From: Spirosoma fluviale
GTDB lineage: Bacteria > Bacteroidota > Bacteroidia > Cytophagales > Cyclobacteriaceae
Length of the DNA stretch: 40,231 nt
NCBI GenBank assembly: GCA_945901615.1
Contig: CAMDLI010000010.1
Span: 1-40,231 of the forward strand
Direction: 5' to 3'
This document shows positions 6,852-16,766 of the stretch, piece by piece (the stretch's first letter is position 1; each line of letters starts with the position of its first letter). The position numbers and the translations under genes are program-made. The notes below the pieces were generated by a model. It made no database searches. It was not told the origin of the DNA and saw only the letters and a list, made by a program, of their open reading frames with translations.

Positions 6852-8888
6852 TTATATCCCTCGGTTAAGTTCTTCCAATCGTTTCTTTTGAGTCGTCCAC
6901 TCATCTCTCAACCGCGCAGCCTCCATGAAGTTCAATTCCTTCGCTGCTTTTTCCATTCCCTTCTGAGTTTGTTGAATCAGCTTCTCCAACTTTTCGGTAC
7001 TGAGGTACTGCACCACAGGATCTGCCACCAAGGAGGCCTCCCCTGGCATAGGCTCTGCATATATTTTTGGGTTTTTCTTGGAATCTGCCACCTTCGTTTG
7101 GCCCATGATCCTTTCCCTCGACTTGATGATGGTCATTGGGGTAATTTCATGCTCGAGGTTGTAGGCAATCTGAAGCGCCCGTCTTCGTTTCGTTTCGTCA
7201 ATTGCAGCTTCCATGGACTTCGTGACCTGGTCTGCATACATGATGACCCTCCCTTCGGAGTTTCGAGCCGCCCGACCAATGGTCTGCACTAGGGAACGCT
7301 CATTTCTCAAAAATCCCTCCTTGTCGGCATCCAAAATAGCAACTAAGGCCACTTCTGGTAAATCCAGCCCCTCCCGAAGCAGATTGACCCCTACCAATAC
7401 ATCGAAAACTCCGAGGCGAAGCTCTCGAAGAATTTCCACACGATCCAAAGTTTTGACTTCGGAGTGGATGTAGCGTGACTTGATACCAGCACGCTCCAAA
7501 TACTTTTGGAGCTCTTCTGCCATTCGCTTCGTCAGCGTAGTCACCAAGACCCGAGCTTCTTGCTTGATGGTTTGATCGATCTCTTCCAACAAATCATCCA
7601 GCTGATTTAAACTTGGCCTCACCTCAATAGTAGGATCCAACAGTCCCGTAGGACGGATAATCTGCTCCACCACAATCCCTTCTGTCAAGGTCAATTCGTA
7701 GTCTGCTGGAGTAGCGGATACGTAGACGATTTGGTTGCTGAGCTGCTCAAATTCTTCAAACTTCAGCGGCCGGTTGTCCATAGCTGAAGGAAGACGGAAG
7801 CCATAGTCCACTAAATTTACCTTGCGAGCACGGTCACCTCCCCACATCGCCCGCACTTGAGGCAGCGTGACGTGGCTCTCGTCGATGACCAACAGGTAAT
7901 CTTCAGGGAAATAATCCAGCAAGCAGAAAGGCCTTGTGCCGGGCTTTCTTCGGTCAAAGTAGCGTGAGTAATTTTCTACCCCGGAGCAGTAGCCCAACTC
8001 TCGGATCATTTCCAAATCAAATTCAGTTCGCTCTTGAAGTCGCTTTGCTTCTAAGTATTTTCCCTCTCGCTCAAAAAAAGCGAGCTGAGCGACCAAGTCA
8101 TCTTGAATCTCGTGAATGGCTGTATCGATTGTATCCTTGCCGGTGACAAATAAGTTAGCAGGAAAAATAGAGATGATTTTTTCGTCCGAAAACTTCTTGC
8201 CTGTGTCCGGCTCGATCCGTTGGATGGATTCGATTTCGTCCCCCCAAAAAATGATGCGATACCCAAAATCTGCATAGGCCACAAATACATCTACGGTATC
8301 TCCTTTCACACGAAAAGTACCACGCGTCAATTCCTGTTGCGTGCGGCTGTACAAAATGTCCACCAACTTGAAAAGCAATTGGTTTCGTGGAATACGATCC
8401 CCCTCCTGCAGGCGTAAGATATTTTTGCTGAATTCCTCCGGGTTACCAATACCATAAATGCAGGATACTGATGCTACTACGATGACATCCCTCCGGCCCG
8501 AAAGAAGGGAGGAAGTAGCACTCAAACGAAGCTTTTCAATTTCCTCATTGATGCTAAGGTCTTTTTCAATATAGGTGCCTGAACTTGGAATAAAGGCTTC
8601 AGGCTGGTAGTAATCGTAGTAGGAGATGAAATATTCGACCGAATTCTCAGGAAAAAACTGTTTGAATTCCCCGTAAAGCTGCGCTGCCAAGGTCTTGTTG
8701 TGACTCAGGACAAGTGTGGGTCGTTGTGTTTGTTGAATGACATTCGCGATGGTAAAGGTCTTCCCTGAGCCAGTGACCCCAAGCAGCACCTGAGCTGCAT
8801 CTCCGGCTTGAAGGCCCGCCACCAACTGCTTGATAGCTTGGGGCTGATCTCCTGTAGGCTGATAATCTGAGGTAAGTTTGAATTCCAT
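6852..8888 (-). CDS. uvrB: Excinuclease ABC subunit B
   Basis: 678 residues, typical length. Walker A GVTGSGKT is at 38-45. The Tyr-rich beta-hairpin [19 protein letters not shown] that locks onto damaged DNA follows near residues 92-110. The DEAD-like box [10 protein letters not shown] and the helicase motif [14 protein letters not shown] are intact, and a UVR motif ([20 protein letters not shown]) ends the protein. UvrB receives damage from UvrA, verifies it and recruits UvrC for dual incision in nucleotide excision repair. The AlbA-type gene follows 19 bp downstream on the same strand. No SOS (LexA) box was recognised upstream. Confidence 0.97.
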   Translation of the reverse strand: MEFKLTSDYQPTGDQPQAIKQLVAGLQAGDAAQVLLGVTGSGKTFTIANVIQQTQRPTLVLSHNKTLAAQLYGEFKQFFPENSVEYFISYYDYYQPEAFIPSSGTYIEKDLSINEEIEKLRLSATSSLLSGRRDVIVVASVSCIYGIGNPEEFSKNILRLQEGDRIPRNQLLFKLVDILYSRTQQELTRGTFRVKGDTVDVFVAYADFGYRIIFWGDEIESIQRIEPDTGKKFSDEKIISIFPANLFVTGKDTIDTAIHEIQDDLVAQLAFFEREGKYLEAKRLQERTEFDLEMIRELGYCSGVENYSRYFDRRKPGTRPFCLLDYFPEDYLLVIDESHVTLPQVRAMWGGDRARKVNLVDYGFRLPSAMDNRPLKFEEFEQLSNQIVYVSATPADYELTLTEGIVVEQIIRPTGLLDPTIEVRPSLNQLDDLLEEIDQTIKQEARVLVTTLTKRMAEELQKYLERAGIKSRYIHSEVKTLDRVEILRELRLGVFDVLVGVNLLREGLDLPEVALVAILDADKEGFLRNERSLVQTIGRAARNSEGRVIMYADQVTKSMEAAIDETKRRRALQIAYNLEHEITPMTIIKSRERIMGQTKVADSKKNPKIYAEPMPGEASLVADPVVQYLSTEKLEKLIQQTQKGMEKAAKELNFMEAARLRDEWTTQKKRLEELNRGI

Positions 8889-8954
8889 AGCGTATCTCCA
8901 ACACCAATTTAGAGTAAAAAGGTTTAGTTCTCTGCCAAATTAGTCGAAGCGTAC

Positions 8955-10127
8955 TTAGTCTACTTTTTTACGATTGTAAAATAGAAAATTAGCGCGCAGC
9001 AATAGGAGCAATAAAATTGGAATTATTGCAGGGTAGAAGGATTGGATGCCAAACATCCAAAGCAACAAAACTACTACCGTTGCTCCCAGCACAAAAAGAA
9101 GATAGGAGGAAATCCAAGCAGCATTGGGACGGGCGACCAGGCCCCAAACCAAAAACAAGTGCCCTGGGAAAGCCCAAAGGATATTCCAATTCCATAGAGT
9201 TGCGGAATGATCCGTAAAGAACCAAAGGAAGGTTACCACCAAACCAAGGATGCCGAGGATGCCAAAAAGGGCAATATCCAGCCCTTTCATGAGCTTGCCT
9301 TTCTTAAAGCCATACAAGGTAAATGCTGCAAATAAGACTGCTAAAAGCCAGAAGATTCCCGTCGGATTGAGAAGAGACTGCTGGGTAGCTTCTTTCGGGT
9401 ACTCCAATAGCACTCGGCTTTGTTTGACAAATGGACGCGAGACCCCATTTTCAACGATGGTAGCATTCGCAAATGCCTGCTCCATGTAGGTGGGCAAAAA
9501 CTGCTTTTCTAGTTCCGTTGCTGGACGATCAATAACCGATCCCAAAGCAAGGTCAATTCCAAAATCTGCCCAGGGTAGAGGCTGTACAAATTCATCAATC
9601 AAATTTCGAAAGGTCTTCTCCTCTGCAATGGAATCGCTCCAGACCAACTGCTCTCCCATCGCGATATCAAAAGCATCACGGATTTTCGTTGCACAGTTGT
9701 TGTAGAAAAAATCGTATTTGTAAAACCGTCTTTCTGGAGCGTACTGTGCATCCAAGTGCTGCAGGAGAAAGTCTTTTTGCTCCTGACTTAAATCCAATAC
9801 TTGCTCTCGAAGTCCTCTCTTTAAGTAATCGTATTCCACAATAAACCGATCGTAATTAACCACGCTGAGCATGTAGTTGAGCTTGCCTGTAGCAAACTTT
9901 CCATAAAAATTTGGCGTATCAAAGTCAAACGTACCGAAGTTAAAAACCAAATCTCTACCGTCAGGACCTATCTCACGCATGCGGATGGCGCTGTGTCCAA
10001 ACGAAGAATACAACTCCGTCCCAGGATCTGCGGTAAGCAAACTTACTTCCCAGAATTGTGCTTTAGCAGGAATGAAGCTGACGAAGGTCAAAAGAATTAG
10101 GAGAAAACCTAGCTTGTATTTAGCCAT
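8955..10127 (-). CDS. DUF4105 domain membrane protein
   Basis: 390 residues. A signal peptide (hydrophobic 6-20, AKA cleavage site near 23) precedes a soluble domain with SSFGHSAIRM, NFGTFDF and NNCATKIRD, the Cys/His-containing pattern of DUF4105; the invariant-looking His and Cys suggest a papain-like fold. From about residue 258 on there are five hydrophobic segments, and the protein ends in a basic tail (NRKKVD). The soluble domain would lie in the periplasm. Function is not established; a peptidase role would be inference from the His/Cys pattern. Divergent from the exported protein at 10166, with only 38 bp between start codons. Confidence 0.75.
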   Translation of the reverse strand: MAKYKLGFLLILLTFVSFIPAKAQFWEVSLLTADPGTELYSSFGHSAIRMREIGPDGRDLVFNFGTFDFDTPNFYGKFATGKLNYMLSVVNYDRFIVEYDYLKRGLREQVLDLSQEQKDFLLQHLDAQYAPERRFYKYDFFYNNCATKIRDAFDIAMGEQLVWSDSIAEEKTFRNLIDEFVQPLPWADFGIDLALGSVIDRPATELEKQFLPTYMEQAFANATIVENGVSRPFVKQSRVLLEYPKEATQQSLLNPTGIFWLLAVLFAAFTLYGFKKGKLMKGLDIALFGILGILGLVVTFLWFFTDHSATLWNWNILWAFPGHLFLVWGLVARPNAAWISSYLLFVLGATVVVLLLWMFGIQSFYPAIIPILLLLLLRANFLFYNRKKVD

Positions 10128-10165
10128 GATTTTTTAACTTGGTTTACTTTTTAAACTATTTTACC

Positions 10166-11959
10166 ATGGATATTTTTATTCACCAACCACCACATTCTAG
10201 AATCCATTTTCAGCGTACAATATACAGGATATTCCTTGCAGTTGTATTCCTTTCATTCTTCCTAATTCCGTGTTTGGGTCAAGAAATTGGCGCATACAAA
10301 ACCCGGGTATCGGGTGATTTTAACCAAGCATCAACTTGGGAAGTTTGGGATGGCAGCAACTGGAACGATGCCATCCAACTCCCGGGAGCGAAGGCAGATA
10401 TTTATGTAGATCGATTGCATGCGCTGCGGCTTACGGCTCCTGAGGCTGTCAAAAATTTATTCCTCTTTTCTGGGACCGGCGCAGGGCAAAAATTAAACTT
10501 AAATGGGTTTAATATGGATGTCTACGGGACCCTGGCCGGATTTATAGGCACCGTTCCTGGCACGCCACGAGGAGCTTGGAATAGCCAAAACTGGATTGGA
10601 AATTCCCCCAGCAGCACCCTCACCTTCAAAGGAGAAAGTCGAGTCATTGTGGATAAGGCAAGTTGGAGCGCCCAAACCATCCAAAGCCGATTTGGGGTGA
10701 TTTTTGATCCCGGTCCAGGTCAGGAACTTGTAGTGCAAGCCTCCTTCAAGGCTCTTTTCTTTCGCGTTAGGTCAGGCAGCCTGTACCAAAAAATTGACGC
10801 TACCATCAGCTCTTTACCTTGCTTCACGATGTCCTTCAATACCGAACTTAGCAACAATGGATCTGGGCCATTTGGAACATTTACGGTGGAGGCGGGAGCT
10901 ACCTTCCGGTCGGAATGTAGTACCCAAGTGATTCATCGAACGGGCTCTAACCCTGCCTTACTTTTTGACCTGCAAAGGGATGCTACCTTCCTCTTGGAAG
11001 GACAAGACCCGAAAATTGAAGCCGCCAACATTACCCTTGATGGAAGTTTGATTTTTAGAGGCAACCAAGGTCCCATGAACTTCCTTTCAAGTACCCTATC
11101 TTCCTCTGCCAAGCCTAATTTGGTTCGCCACCTGGTAGTGGACGGAAATGCAGATCTTTTACTTCCTAACCAGCTAGTCCTTCAGGGAAATCTTCAAGAA
11201 CTAGGTCAAGGTAGCTTCCAGCTTGCCCCTACTCAGCTCACCCTGAGTGGACCCGAAGACCAGTCTCTACAAACTAAAACCCTGCTGCTAGGCTCCCTAA
11301 TCCTCCAGAAGCCTGCGGGGAAGGTAAGCCTCGGGTCCGATCTTAGCATCTACCGGAGCCTGACGATGCTGGCCGGAATTTTAGACTTTCAAGGTCATGA
11401 CCTGCTGCTCAATACCTCCAGCCTCGGAACGTTCAACTACCAGGGAGGAGTCTGGCACAGGCTTCGGCAACTCAGCTATTTTGGACTTCCCGGCCTCCTG
11501 ACGCCTACTTCAGGAACCTTCCCTTTTGAAGACCTAGCCAATGGGGGATTTCGAGGACTCCAAGTACTGGGGCCAACTCCGGCAGGAGGAAACCTCAGAA
11601 TTCAATTTGTTGAACAGAAAGGCGCCAATCATGACGCTAATTTTCAGGATGTGGACGGGACGCAAATCGTGTACCAACTTAACAGTTATTTTCAGGTATC
11701 GGCAAACCCGGGACTAGGGCAAGAGGAACTGGAACTTCGAATCTCGGCTGACAGCCTCTTGCTGGAGCAAGTAGTTGACCTGCGTGTAGTCAGCAGGGGA
11801 CTTGCTGCTCCAGGACTCCCTATGCCTGGAGTACTTGAAGGATTCCCTTGGGCTAAAAGGCGGTTGAAGTGGGCGGAGCTATCCGGTGCTGAATTTACAA
11901 TTGGTAGCTACCGCGAGGCAACCGTGCTACCCATTCGTAGGAAAATTGAAAATGAATAG
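10166..11959 (+). CDS. Exported beta-rich protein of unknown function
   Basis: 597 residues from the ATG at 10166; a TTG nine codons upstream (10139) is possible but less likely. Residues 20-40 form a signal peptide ending in CLGQE. The N-terminal module (GDFNQASTWEVWDGSNW) is common at the start of large Bacteroidota surface proteins and is followed by short beta-strand repeats rich in L, N and G (e.g. LNLNGFNMDVYGTLAGF), suggesting a beta-helix. No type IX secretion tail or membrane segment is seen at the C-terminus. I do not recognise an enzyme domain. It precedes the GntP-like permease by 79 bp on the same strand, but a functional link is unsupported. Confidence 0.7.
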   Translation: MDIFIHQPPHSRIHFQRTIYRIFLAVVFLSFFLIPCLGQEIGAYKTRVSGDFNQASTWEVWDGSNWNDAIQLPGAKADIYVDRLHALRLTAPEAVKNLFLFSGTGAGQKLNLNGFNMDVYGTLAGFIGTVPGTPRGAWNSQNWIGNSPSSTLTFKGESRVIVDKASWSAQTIQSRFGVIFDPGPGQELVVQASFKALFFRVRSGSLYQKIDATISSLPCFTMSFNTELSNNGSGPFGTFTVEAGATFRSECSTQVIHRTGSNPALLFDLQRDATFLLEGQDPKIEAANITLDGSLIFRGNQGPMNFLSSTLSSSAKPNLVRHLVVDGNADLLLPNQLVLQGNLQELGQGSFQLAPTQLTLSGPEDQSLQTKTLLLGSLILQKPAGKVSLGSDLSIYRSLTMLAGILDFQGHDLLLNTSSLGTFNYQGGVWHRLRQLSYFGLPGLLTPTSGTFPFEDLANGGFRGLQVLGPTPAGGNLRIQFVEQKGANHDANFQDVDGTQIVYQLNSYFQVSANPGLGQEELELRISADSLLLEQVVDLRVVSRGLAAPGLPMPGVLEGFPWAKRRLKWAELSGAEFTIGSYREATVLPIRRKIENE

Positions 11960-12038
11960 GGCTAAGATTTTGAAAATGGAACAGCCAGATTTTAGAAGAT
12001 TTCCCTAACTTTCTAAGACTACGAGCCAATTTAAACCC

Positions 12039-13352
12039 ATGACCTTACTGTTTGTATTTCTTTCCATTGCCCTGTTGGTCTTGCTGATTGTGTGGGCCAA
12101 GCTGAATCCCTTCCTCTCTTTTTTAATTTCGGCGATTGCTGCTGGATTTTTGTTGGGGCTACCGGCAGACCAGGTAGCCAGCTCCATTCAAAAAGGGATG
12201 GGCGCACTTTTGGGGGACTTGGTCATTGTGATTGTTACTGGAGCCATGCTGGGCAAGCTGGTGGCTGAAAGTGGGGCAGCACAGCGGATCGCAGGGTTCT
12301 TGATGGGTATCTTTGGCGAAAAATACATCACCTGGGCCATGGCATTGACCGGCCTCGTGGTAGGTGTCCCTTTATTTTACAATGTAGGGTTCGTATTGCT
12401 TGTACCGCTGGCATTTACCCTTTCCCACCAATACAAACTGCCTGCGGTGTATGTAGGTTTGCCCTTGCTAGCAGCCTTATCGGTCACCCATGGATTTCTT
12501 CCTCCGCACCCCTCACCCGCAGCTTTGGTGGGTCAGTTTAGCGCCAACATGGGCCTTACCCTCCTTTATGGAGGAATTATTGCCATTCCAACGATCATTC
12601 TTGCAGGGCCATTGCTTGCCCCTTTTCTTAAAAATATTGCCTCAGAGCCGTTAAAAACATTTCAGGCAGATCCAAAGCCAGAATCTGAACTTCCCGGCAT
12701 TGGCACTAGCGTATTTACGGCCTTACTTCCTGTGGTCCTCCTAGTGGTCACCACCATCCTGTCTTTGTCTGTTGCTCCAGAAGACCCCTTACGACCCCTT
12801 CTCAATTTCCTAGCCAACCCGAGTGTGGTGATGTTGGTTTCTGTAGCCTTTGCCACGTATTGCCTAGGCCTTCGGAGAAAGCAATCCATGACGCAGTTGA
12901 TGGACATTTACACGGTTGCTACAAAAGATATTTCGATGATCTTATTGATTGTAGCTGGTGCAGGTGCTTTGAAGCAGATTTTCACAGATTCCGGGGTGAG
13001 CTTAGCGCTAGCTGAGGGAATTCAATCTTGGGACATGCATCCCTTAATTTTGGCTTGGTTGATCACCGCGGTGATCCGTGTTGCCGTGGGCTCTGCCACT
13101 GTAGCCGGTTTGACCACGGCGGGCATTATCGCTCCACTTGTGCCGACACTCAATGTAGATCCCAATTTATTGGTGCTTTCCATTGGGGCGGGCAGCTTGG
13201 TGTTTTCACACTTCAATGATGGAGGCTTTTGGATGTTTAAAGAATACTTCAACCTCAGCATCAAAGACACGCTGCGCTCTTGGACGCTGATGGAAACCGT
13301 AGTAGCTGTCGCTGGTTTAGGCGGTGTACTACTGCTGGATCTGATGCTCTAA
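12039..13352 (+). CDS. GntP-family permease (gluconate:H+ symporter type)
   Basis: 437 residues, almost entirely hydrophobic with about 12 membrane segments. The stretches SVTHGFLPPHPSPAAL (about 149-164) and GVPLFYNVGFVLLVPLAF (108-125) are signatures of the GntP family, as is the C-terminal SHFNDGGFWMFKEYF. Known family members import gluconate, idonate or fructuronate with protons; some import D-serine. No sugar-acid kinase or dehydratase gene is nearby, so the substrate cannot be named. A RidA-family gene follows 100 bp downstream on the same strand, which leans slightly towards an amino-acid-related substrate (inference). Confidence 0.85.
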   Translation: MTLLFVFLSIALLVLLIVWAKLNPFLSFLISAIAAGFLLGLPADQVASSIQKGMGALLGDLVIVIVTGAMLGKLVAESGAAQRIAGFLMGIFGEKYITWAMALTGLVVGVPLFYNVGFVLLVPLAFTLSHQYKLPAVYVGLPLLAALSVTHGFLPPHPSPAALVGQFSANMGLTLLYGGIIAIPTIILAGPLLAPFLKNIASEPLKTFQADPKPESELPGIGTSVFTALLPVVLLVVTTILSLSVAPEDPLRPLLNFLANPSVVMLVSVAFATYCLGLRRKQSMTQLMDIYTVATKDISMILLIVAGAGALKQIFTDSGVSLALAEGIQSWDMHPLILAWLITAVIRVAVGSATVAGLTTAGIIAPLVPTLNVDPNLLVLSIGAGSLVFSHFNDGGFWMFKEYFNLSIKDTLRSWTLMETVVAVAGLGGVLLLDLML

Positions 13353-13452
13353 GTCCAAAAAGGGTGTTGACTCCTCCGAAAATTCATACTTTAGCATTCC
13401 CAGAACCATTCGCACACGTTTAATTGAATCACTATTCCAACCGCAATTCCTT

Positions 13453-13917
13453 ATGACTAGTCCTGAACAAAATTTCGAACAGCTTGGCTTGATCCTTCCA
13501 CCTGCACCAACTCCTTTAGGGGTGTATACTCCCAGCTTGGTGGTGGGCAATTTTCTTTACCTCTCTGGCCACGGAACTGTTACACAAGACGGAAGCTTGA
13601 TTATTGGTAGAATAGGGGAAGATCTGGATATTGAGCAGGGTAAACTTGCGGCAAGACAAGTAGGACTAGCCATGTTGGCCACAATAAAGGCCTCGCTTGG
13701 CTCTTTAGATAAAGTAAAACGAGTGATCAAGGTACTAGGGATGGTCAACTGTGTCTCCTCTTTTGAAAGACACCCCTATGTCATGAATGGCTGCAGTGAA
13801 CTCTTTGCAGCGGTTTGGGGGAAAGAAATGGGAATCGGAGTACGCTCCGCTGTGGGCATGGGTTCCTTACCAGATAATATCCCTGTAGAAATAGAGGGGC
13901 TATTTGAACTGCACTAA
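13453..13917 (+). CDS. RidA (YjgF/YER057c/UK114) family protein
   Basis: 154 residues, somewhat longer than classical RidA (about 128) because of an N-terminal extension (EQNFEQLGLILPPAPTPLGVY). YLSGHG corresponds to the family's YxSG motif near the substrate pocket, and the end (GMGSLPDNIPVEIEGLFEL) is the conserved subunit-interface strand. RidA hydrolyses enamine/imine intermediates released by PLP enzymes. In this subgroup the Arg that binds the carboxylate in true RidA is not evident at its usual place (the equivalent stretch reads MGSLPDNIPVEIE), so imine deaminase activity is uncertain. The stop codon is 3 bp from that of the convergent MltF-like gene. Confidence 0.82.
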   Translation: MTSPEQNFEQLGLILPPAPTPLGVYTPSLVVGNFLYLSGHGTVTQDGSLIIGRIGEDLDIEQGKLAARQVGLAMLATIKASLGSLDKVKRVIKVLGMVNCVSSFERHPYVMNGCSELFAAVWGKEMGIGVRSAVGMGSLPDNIPVEIEGLFELH

Positions 13918-13920
13918 AGA

Positions 13921-15318
13921 TCAAGGATCAACCAAGTCCTTGTAGGATTGAAATAAAGCCAGCACATCGCGCACATACTTCACAGCGATGTGTCCTTTGG
14001 CATATCCACTTTTTACCACCGGATCCCTGTAGTATTTGGGATCGCTTTTTAGATTCAAAAAGTTAGAAACCTCCTGCCAGCTTTGGGTATTTTTCCGATA
14101 CTTCAAGGTCAATCTCCAGGCATCATCCACATGCCCTTGACCAATGTTGTAGGAGGCCAATATAAACTTAATTCGCTCATTGGTTTCAGGAACTCGTTCC
14201 ATCCAAAATTTATCCAAGTACTGCAGGTACTTCACTCCTCCTTTCAAGGACTCCGCAGGATCATTGGGGTTGGTTACCCCAAATCGTTCTACAGTTACGG
14301 GCATCAATTGCAACAATCCCTGAGCTCCTGCATATGAAAGGGCAGTGGTATCAAATCTCGACTCCTTGTACACCAAGGCTGCCAGAAGACGCCAATCCCA
14401 TCCTAGGGATTGGGCTTGGGCTTGGATGAGTTCATCGTAAACGGAAATCCGATTCCCCCCAAGGGAAGAATAGGCGTTTGTGGTACGTTCGTATTGGTTT
14501 TTAGAATTCAAAAAATACCGTGCATAGGTACGCGGGATGAAAACCTTCTTTTTTTCCAGCAGCCAACTGTTCACTGCTTGGAGCAAATTTGGGGATGTAC
14601 TTCGCAGTGCCCAGGTCACCGGCTCTTCTTTGGATACTTCTAGCCCAAGCTGAAGTTCATCGTAATAGGTTGCATTGGTTTGCGCAACATTCTTTTCTGC
14701 AACGGTCCAACGCAGTTCCTGTTCGTAAACACGATCAAGTAAGGTTTCTTCGTGGTCTTGAACTTCAAGGATCGTAAAATCAAGACTTAGGGAATCCTTG
14801 ATCTGTTCAAGTTGGCTCTTGTACACCGCCCCTTTACGTACAACCACCGTATCCATCCCAAGGGTATCCCAAGAAGTCAACTTTTCTCTTCCCACGAGCA
14901 CCGTACTCATGGAGCCAATGGCTTCGGTAAAAATGACAAAGCTTTCCCGCTCAGCATTCTGCTGGACATTCATCGCAATTAAATCTACTCTACCTTCTTC
15001 TAGCTTAGTGAAGGCTTCATCAATGTCGGAAGCCACCACAAATTCAACTTGAACACCCAATTCCTTGCCAAGGTCTAAGAGGAGCTCGTATTCGTAGCCC
15101 ATCCTATTACCTCGATAGATGTAGAAGCTGCTGGAGTTGTTATCCACTGCAACGCGCAAGGTGCCTCGGGTTAGAATCCCATCCTTATCCAGAATAAACT
15201 CTTGTTTTGAAGACTGGGTAAACCAGTTATTAAGGTAGCCAATGGCACCCAATCCTAAAAAAATCAGCACTCCAACAACTACTATTTGTTTCTTTCTTTC
15301 CATGCTAGTGGACAGCAT
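13921..15318 (-). CDS. mltF: MltF-like lytic transglycosylase with solute-binding domain
   Basis: 465 residues (a second ATG five codons later is equally plausible). A single N-terminal hydrophobic helix (11-29) anchors or exports the protein. Residues about 50-275 form a periplasmic solute-binding-like domain (GTLRVAVDNNSSSFY). Residues about 290-445 form an SLT lysozyme-like domain with catalytic Glu319 in YKESRFD and the GAQGLLQLMPVT motif. It cleaves the glycan strand of peptidoglycan with formation of 1,6-anhydro-muramic acid, for wall remodelling; in MltF the binding domain regulates activity. No lipobox Cys is seen. Confidence 0.88.
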   Translation of the reverse strand: MLSTSMERKKQIVVVGVLIFLGLGAIGYLNNWFTQSSKQEFILDKDGILTRGTLRVAVDNNSSSFYIYRGNRMGYEYELLLDLGKELGVQVEFVVASDIDEAFTKLEEGRVDLIAMNVQQNAERESFVIFTEAIGSMSTVLVGREKLTSWDTLGMDTVVVRKGAVYKSQLEQIKDSLSLDFTILEVQDHEETLLDRVYEQELRWTVAEKNVAQTNATYYDELQLGLEVSKEEPVTWALRSTSPNLLQAVNSWLLEKKKVFIPRTYARYFLNSKNQYERTTNAYSSLGGNRISVYDELIQAQAQSLGWDWRLLAALVYKESRFDTTALSYAGAQGLLQLMPVTVERFGVTNPNDPAESLKGGVKYLQYLDKFWMERVPETNERIKFILASYNIGQGHVDDAWRLTLKYRKNTQSWQEVSNFLNLKSDPKYYRDPVVKSGYAKGHIAVKYVRDVLALFQSYKDLVDP

Positions 15319-15389
15319 TGCTGCTTAGTTTGGAGATAGTTGGCAAAGCCTGTGCCAAATTATATTCTGTATTTTTTACTTAACTAAAA

Positions 15390-15413
15390 AAAAGGAGGCC
15401 TCAGCCTCCTTTT
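15390..15413 (-). terminator. Terminator of the RND-TolC operon
   Basis: A 10-bp stem (AAAAGGAGGC with GCCTCCTTTT) and a 4-base loop, followed on the minus strand by a further T-run. It lies 4 bp past the TolC-like stop codon. Confidence 0.85.
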
Positions 15414-15416
15414 CAG

Positions 15417-16766
15417 TTAATTCGCTGGAACCTCAAAGTCCTCCAAGCTGCTGCTGAAAAATATCTTTCCTGAAAGCCGAAGCAACTCAATCTCTTGTTG
15501 TTTTATCTGAAAGATCGAGGTGATCAGTCTATTCTCTGCAGATAGGAGATTGACCTGAGCATCTCTAAATTCAAGATAGGAGGCAATTCCTAACCTGAAT
15601 CGTTCCAAGGCAATTTCTGAATTCTCTTTCGCCACTTGGTAATTCGTTTGTTCTATGGAGAGTAACCCAAGGTTGTTCTCATAGGTATTGTAAGCGCGTT
15701 GGATATCTGACTTCAACTGTATTTCATACTGCTCCAAAGAATAGTCCTGAATGCGCTGATTTACTTTTGCGCTTTGAATCCGTCGGTTGAGTGTGAGCCC
15801 ACTAAATAGGTTGAAGGTAATCGTACCTCCATAATTGAGACCTTGCCGCTCGTTTTGAATCAAGAAACCTGCGTCGGAGTTAAAAACAGAATTGTTAAAA
15901 CTTGAATTCAGGTTTATTCCTGGGAGTCTTGAGGCTTGAAGTTCTCTGATCCGAAGGAAGGCTTCGTTATTGTTTCGTTGATTGACCAACAACTGCTTAT
16001 TCTCTAAAAAGGCACTTTCGTAAAGCGAATCAAGAGCCAATCGATCCCCAATAGTGATGGTGCTGTCTTGAATCAGGAAGTTGGTGTCAGGATCCGCTGC
16101 AAGCAATTCATTCAGGTTAACTCGTGCGTTTTGAATGACTTGATACTGAGTTATCAATAAGCTGGAGTCTCCATTGTAGTCTACTTGGGCCGCTAGATAA
16201 TCTCTTTTTCCAGCTCCGCCCAATTCATACTGTGCCTGGGAGATATCCAATCTCGCCTTACTCAGGAACAAGGTTTGCTGTAGCACTTTCAGCCGCTGCA
16301 ATTCCAAAATCAAGCGGTAATAGGCGGTGGAAATTCCGGCTACTGTATTCTCTACAATCACCTTTGCATCCAAGTCACTTATTTCTTCCAGCACCCCAAG
16401 TCGTCGCATGGTCAGCAAGGACTCAGGTCTAAATCCATAAATTCCAACAAAGCTATATGCTTTGTTTTTGGATTTTGCGGCATCAATTTGTCTAGGGTTT
16501 TTAGGATCACTGACAAAAGTCTGGGTCACATCTTCTGTAGCAAAAGTGCGCAGGTAGTTCGCATTTAGGGTAGGCATGAATAAACTTCCTGCAGCTATTT
16601 TTTTATCGAGCTCTCGCAGATTCCGATTTTCGACGCCAATTTTCACTTGAAGGTTATTCTCCAATCCTAGTTGCAGCGCTTTTTCAAGATCTAGCGGTTC
16701 CTGTACTTGAGCCCATACCGGTAGGATCGGTAGCAGGAATGCAAGTAAAAGTGTTCCTATTTTCAT
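15417..16766 (-). CDS. TolC-family outer-membrane efflux channel
   Basis: 449 residues with a signal peptide (cleavage near VWAQ, residue 20). The repeated amphipathic, coiled-coil-forming helices with Gln/Asn-rich heptads (e.g. LDLEKALQLGLENNLQVK at the start; NRRIQSAKVNQRIQDYSLEQYE in the second half) are characteristic of outer-membrane efflux proteins, whose trimers form a beta-barrel plus alpha-helical tunnel. The start codon overlaps the stop of the RND pump gene by 4 bp, so the two are translationally coupled and almost certainly work together. Confidence 0.92.
   Translation of the reverse strand: MKIGTLLLAFLLPILPVWAQVQEPLDLEKALQLGLENNLQVKIGVENRNLRELDKKIAAGSLFMPTLNANYLRTFATEDVTQTFVSDPKNPRQIDAAKSKNKAYSFVGIYGFRPESLLTMRRLGVLEEISDLDAKVIVENTVAGISTAYYRLILELQRLKVLQQTLFLSKARLDISQAQYELGGAGKRDYLAAQVDYNGDSSLLITQYQVIQNARVNLNELLAADPDTNFLIQDSTITIGDRLALDSLYESAFLENKQLLVNQRNNNEAFLRIRELQASRLPGINLNSSFNNSVFNSDAGFLIQNERQGLNYGGTITFNLFSGLTLNRRIQSAKVNQRIQDYSLEQYEIQLKSDIQRAYNTYENNLGLLSIEQTNYQVAKENSEIALERFRLGIASYLEFRDAQVNLLSAENRLITSIFQIKQQEIELLRLSGKIFFSSSLEDFEVPAN

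Noticed and set aside
6833-6904. Longer start (6904) for the AlbA-type protein
   Set aside because: It would overlap uvrB by 53 bp and add 24 residues outside the conserved domain.
6831-7292. 153-codon plus-strand frame antisense to uvrB
   Set aside because: Lies wholly over a strongly conserved gene; composition typical of a shadow frame.
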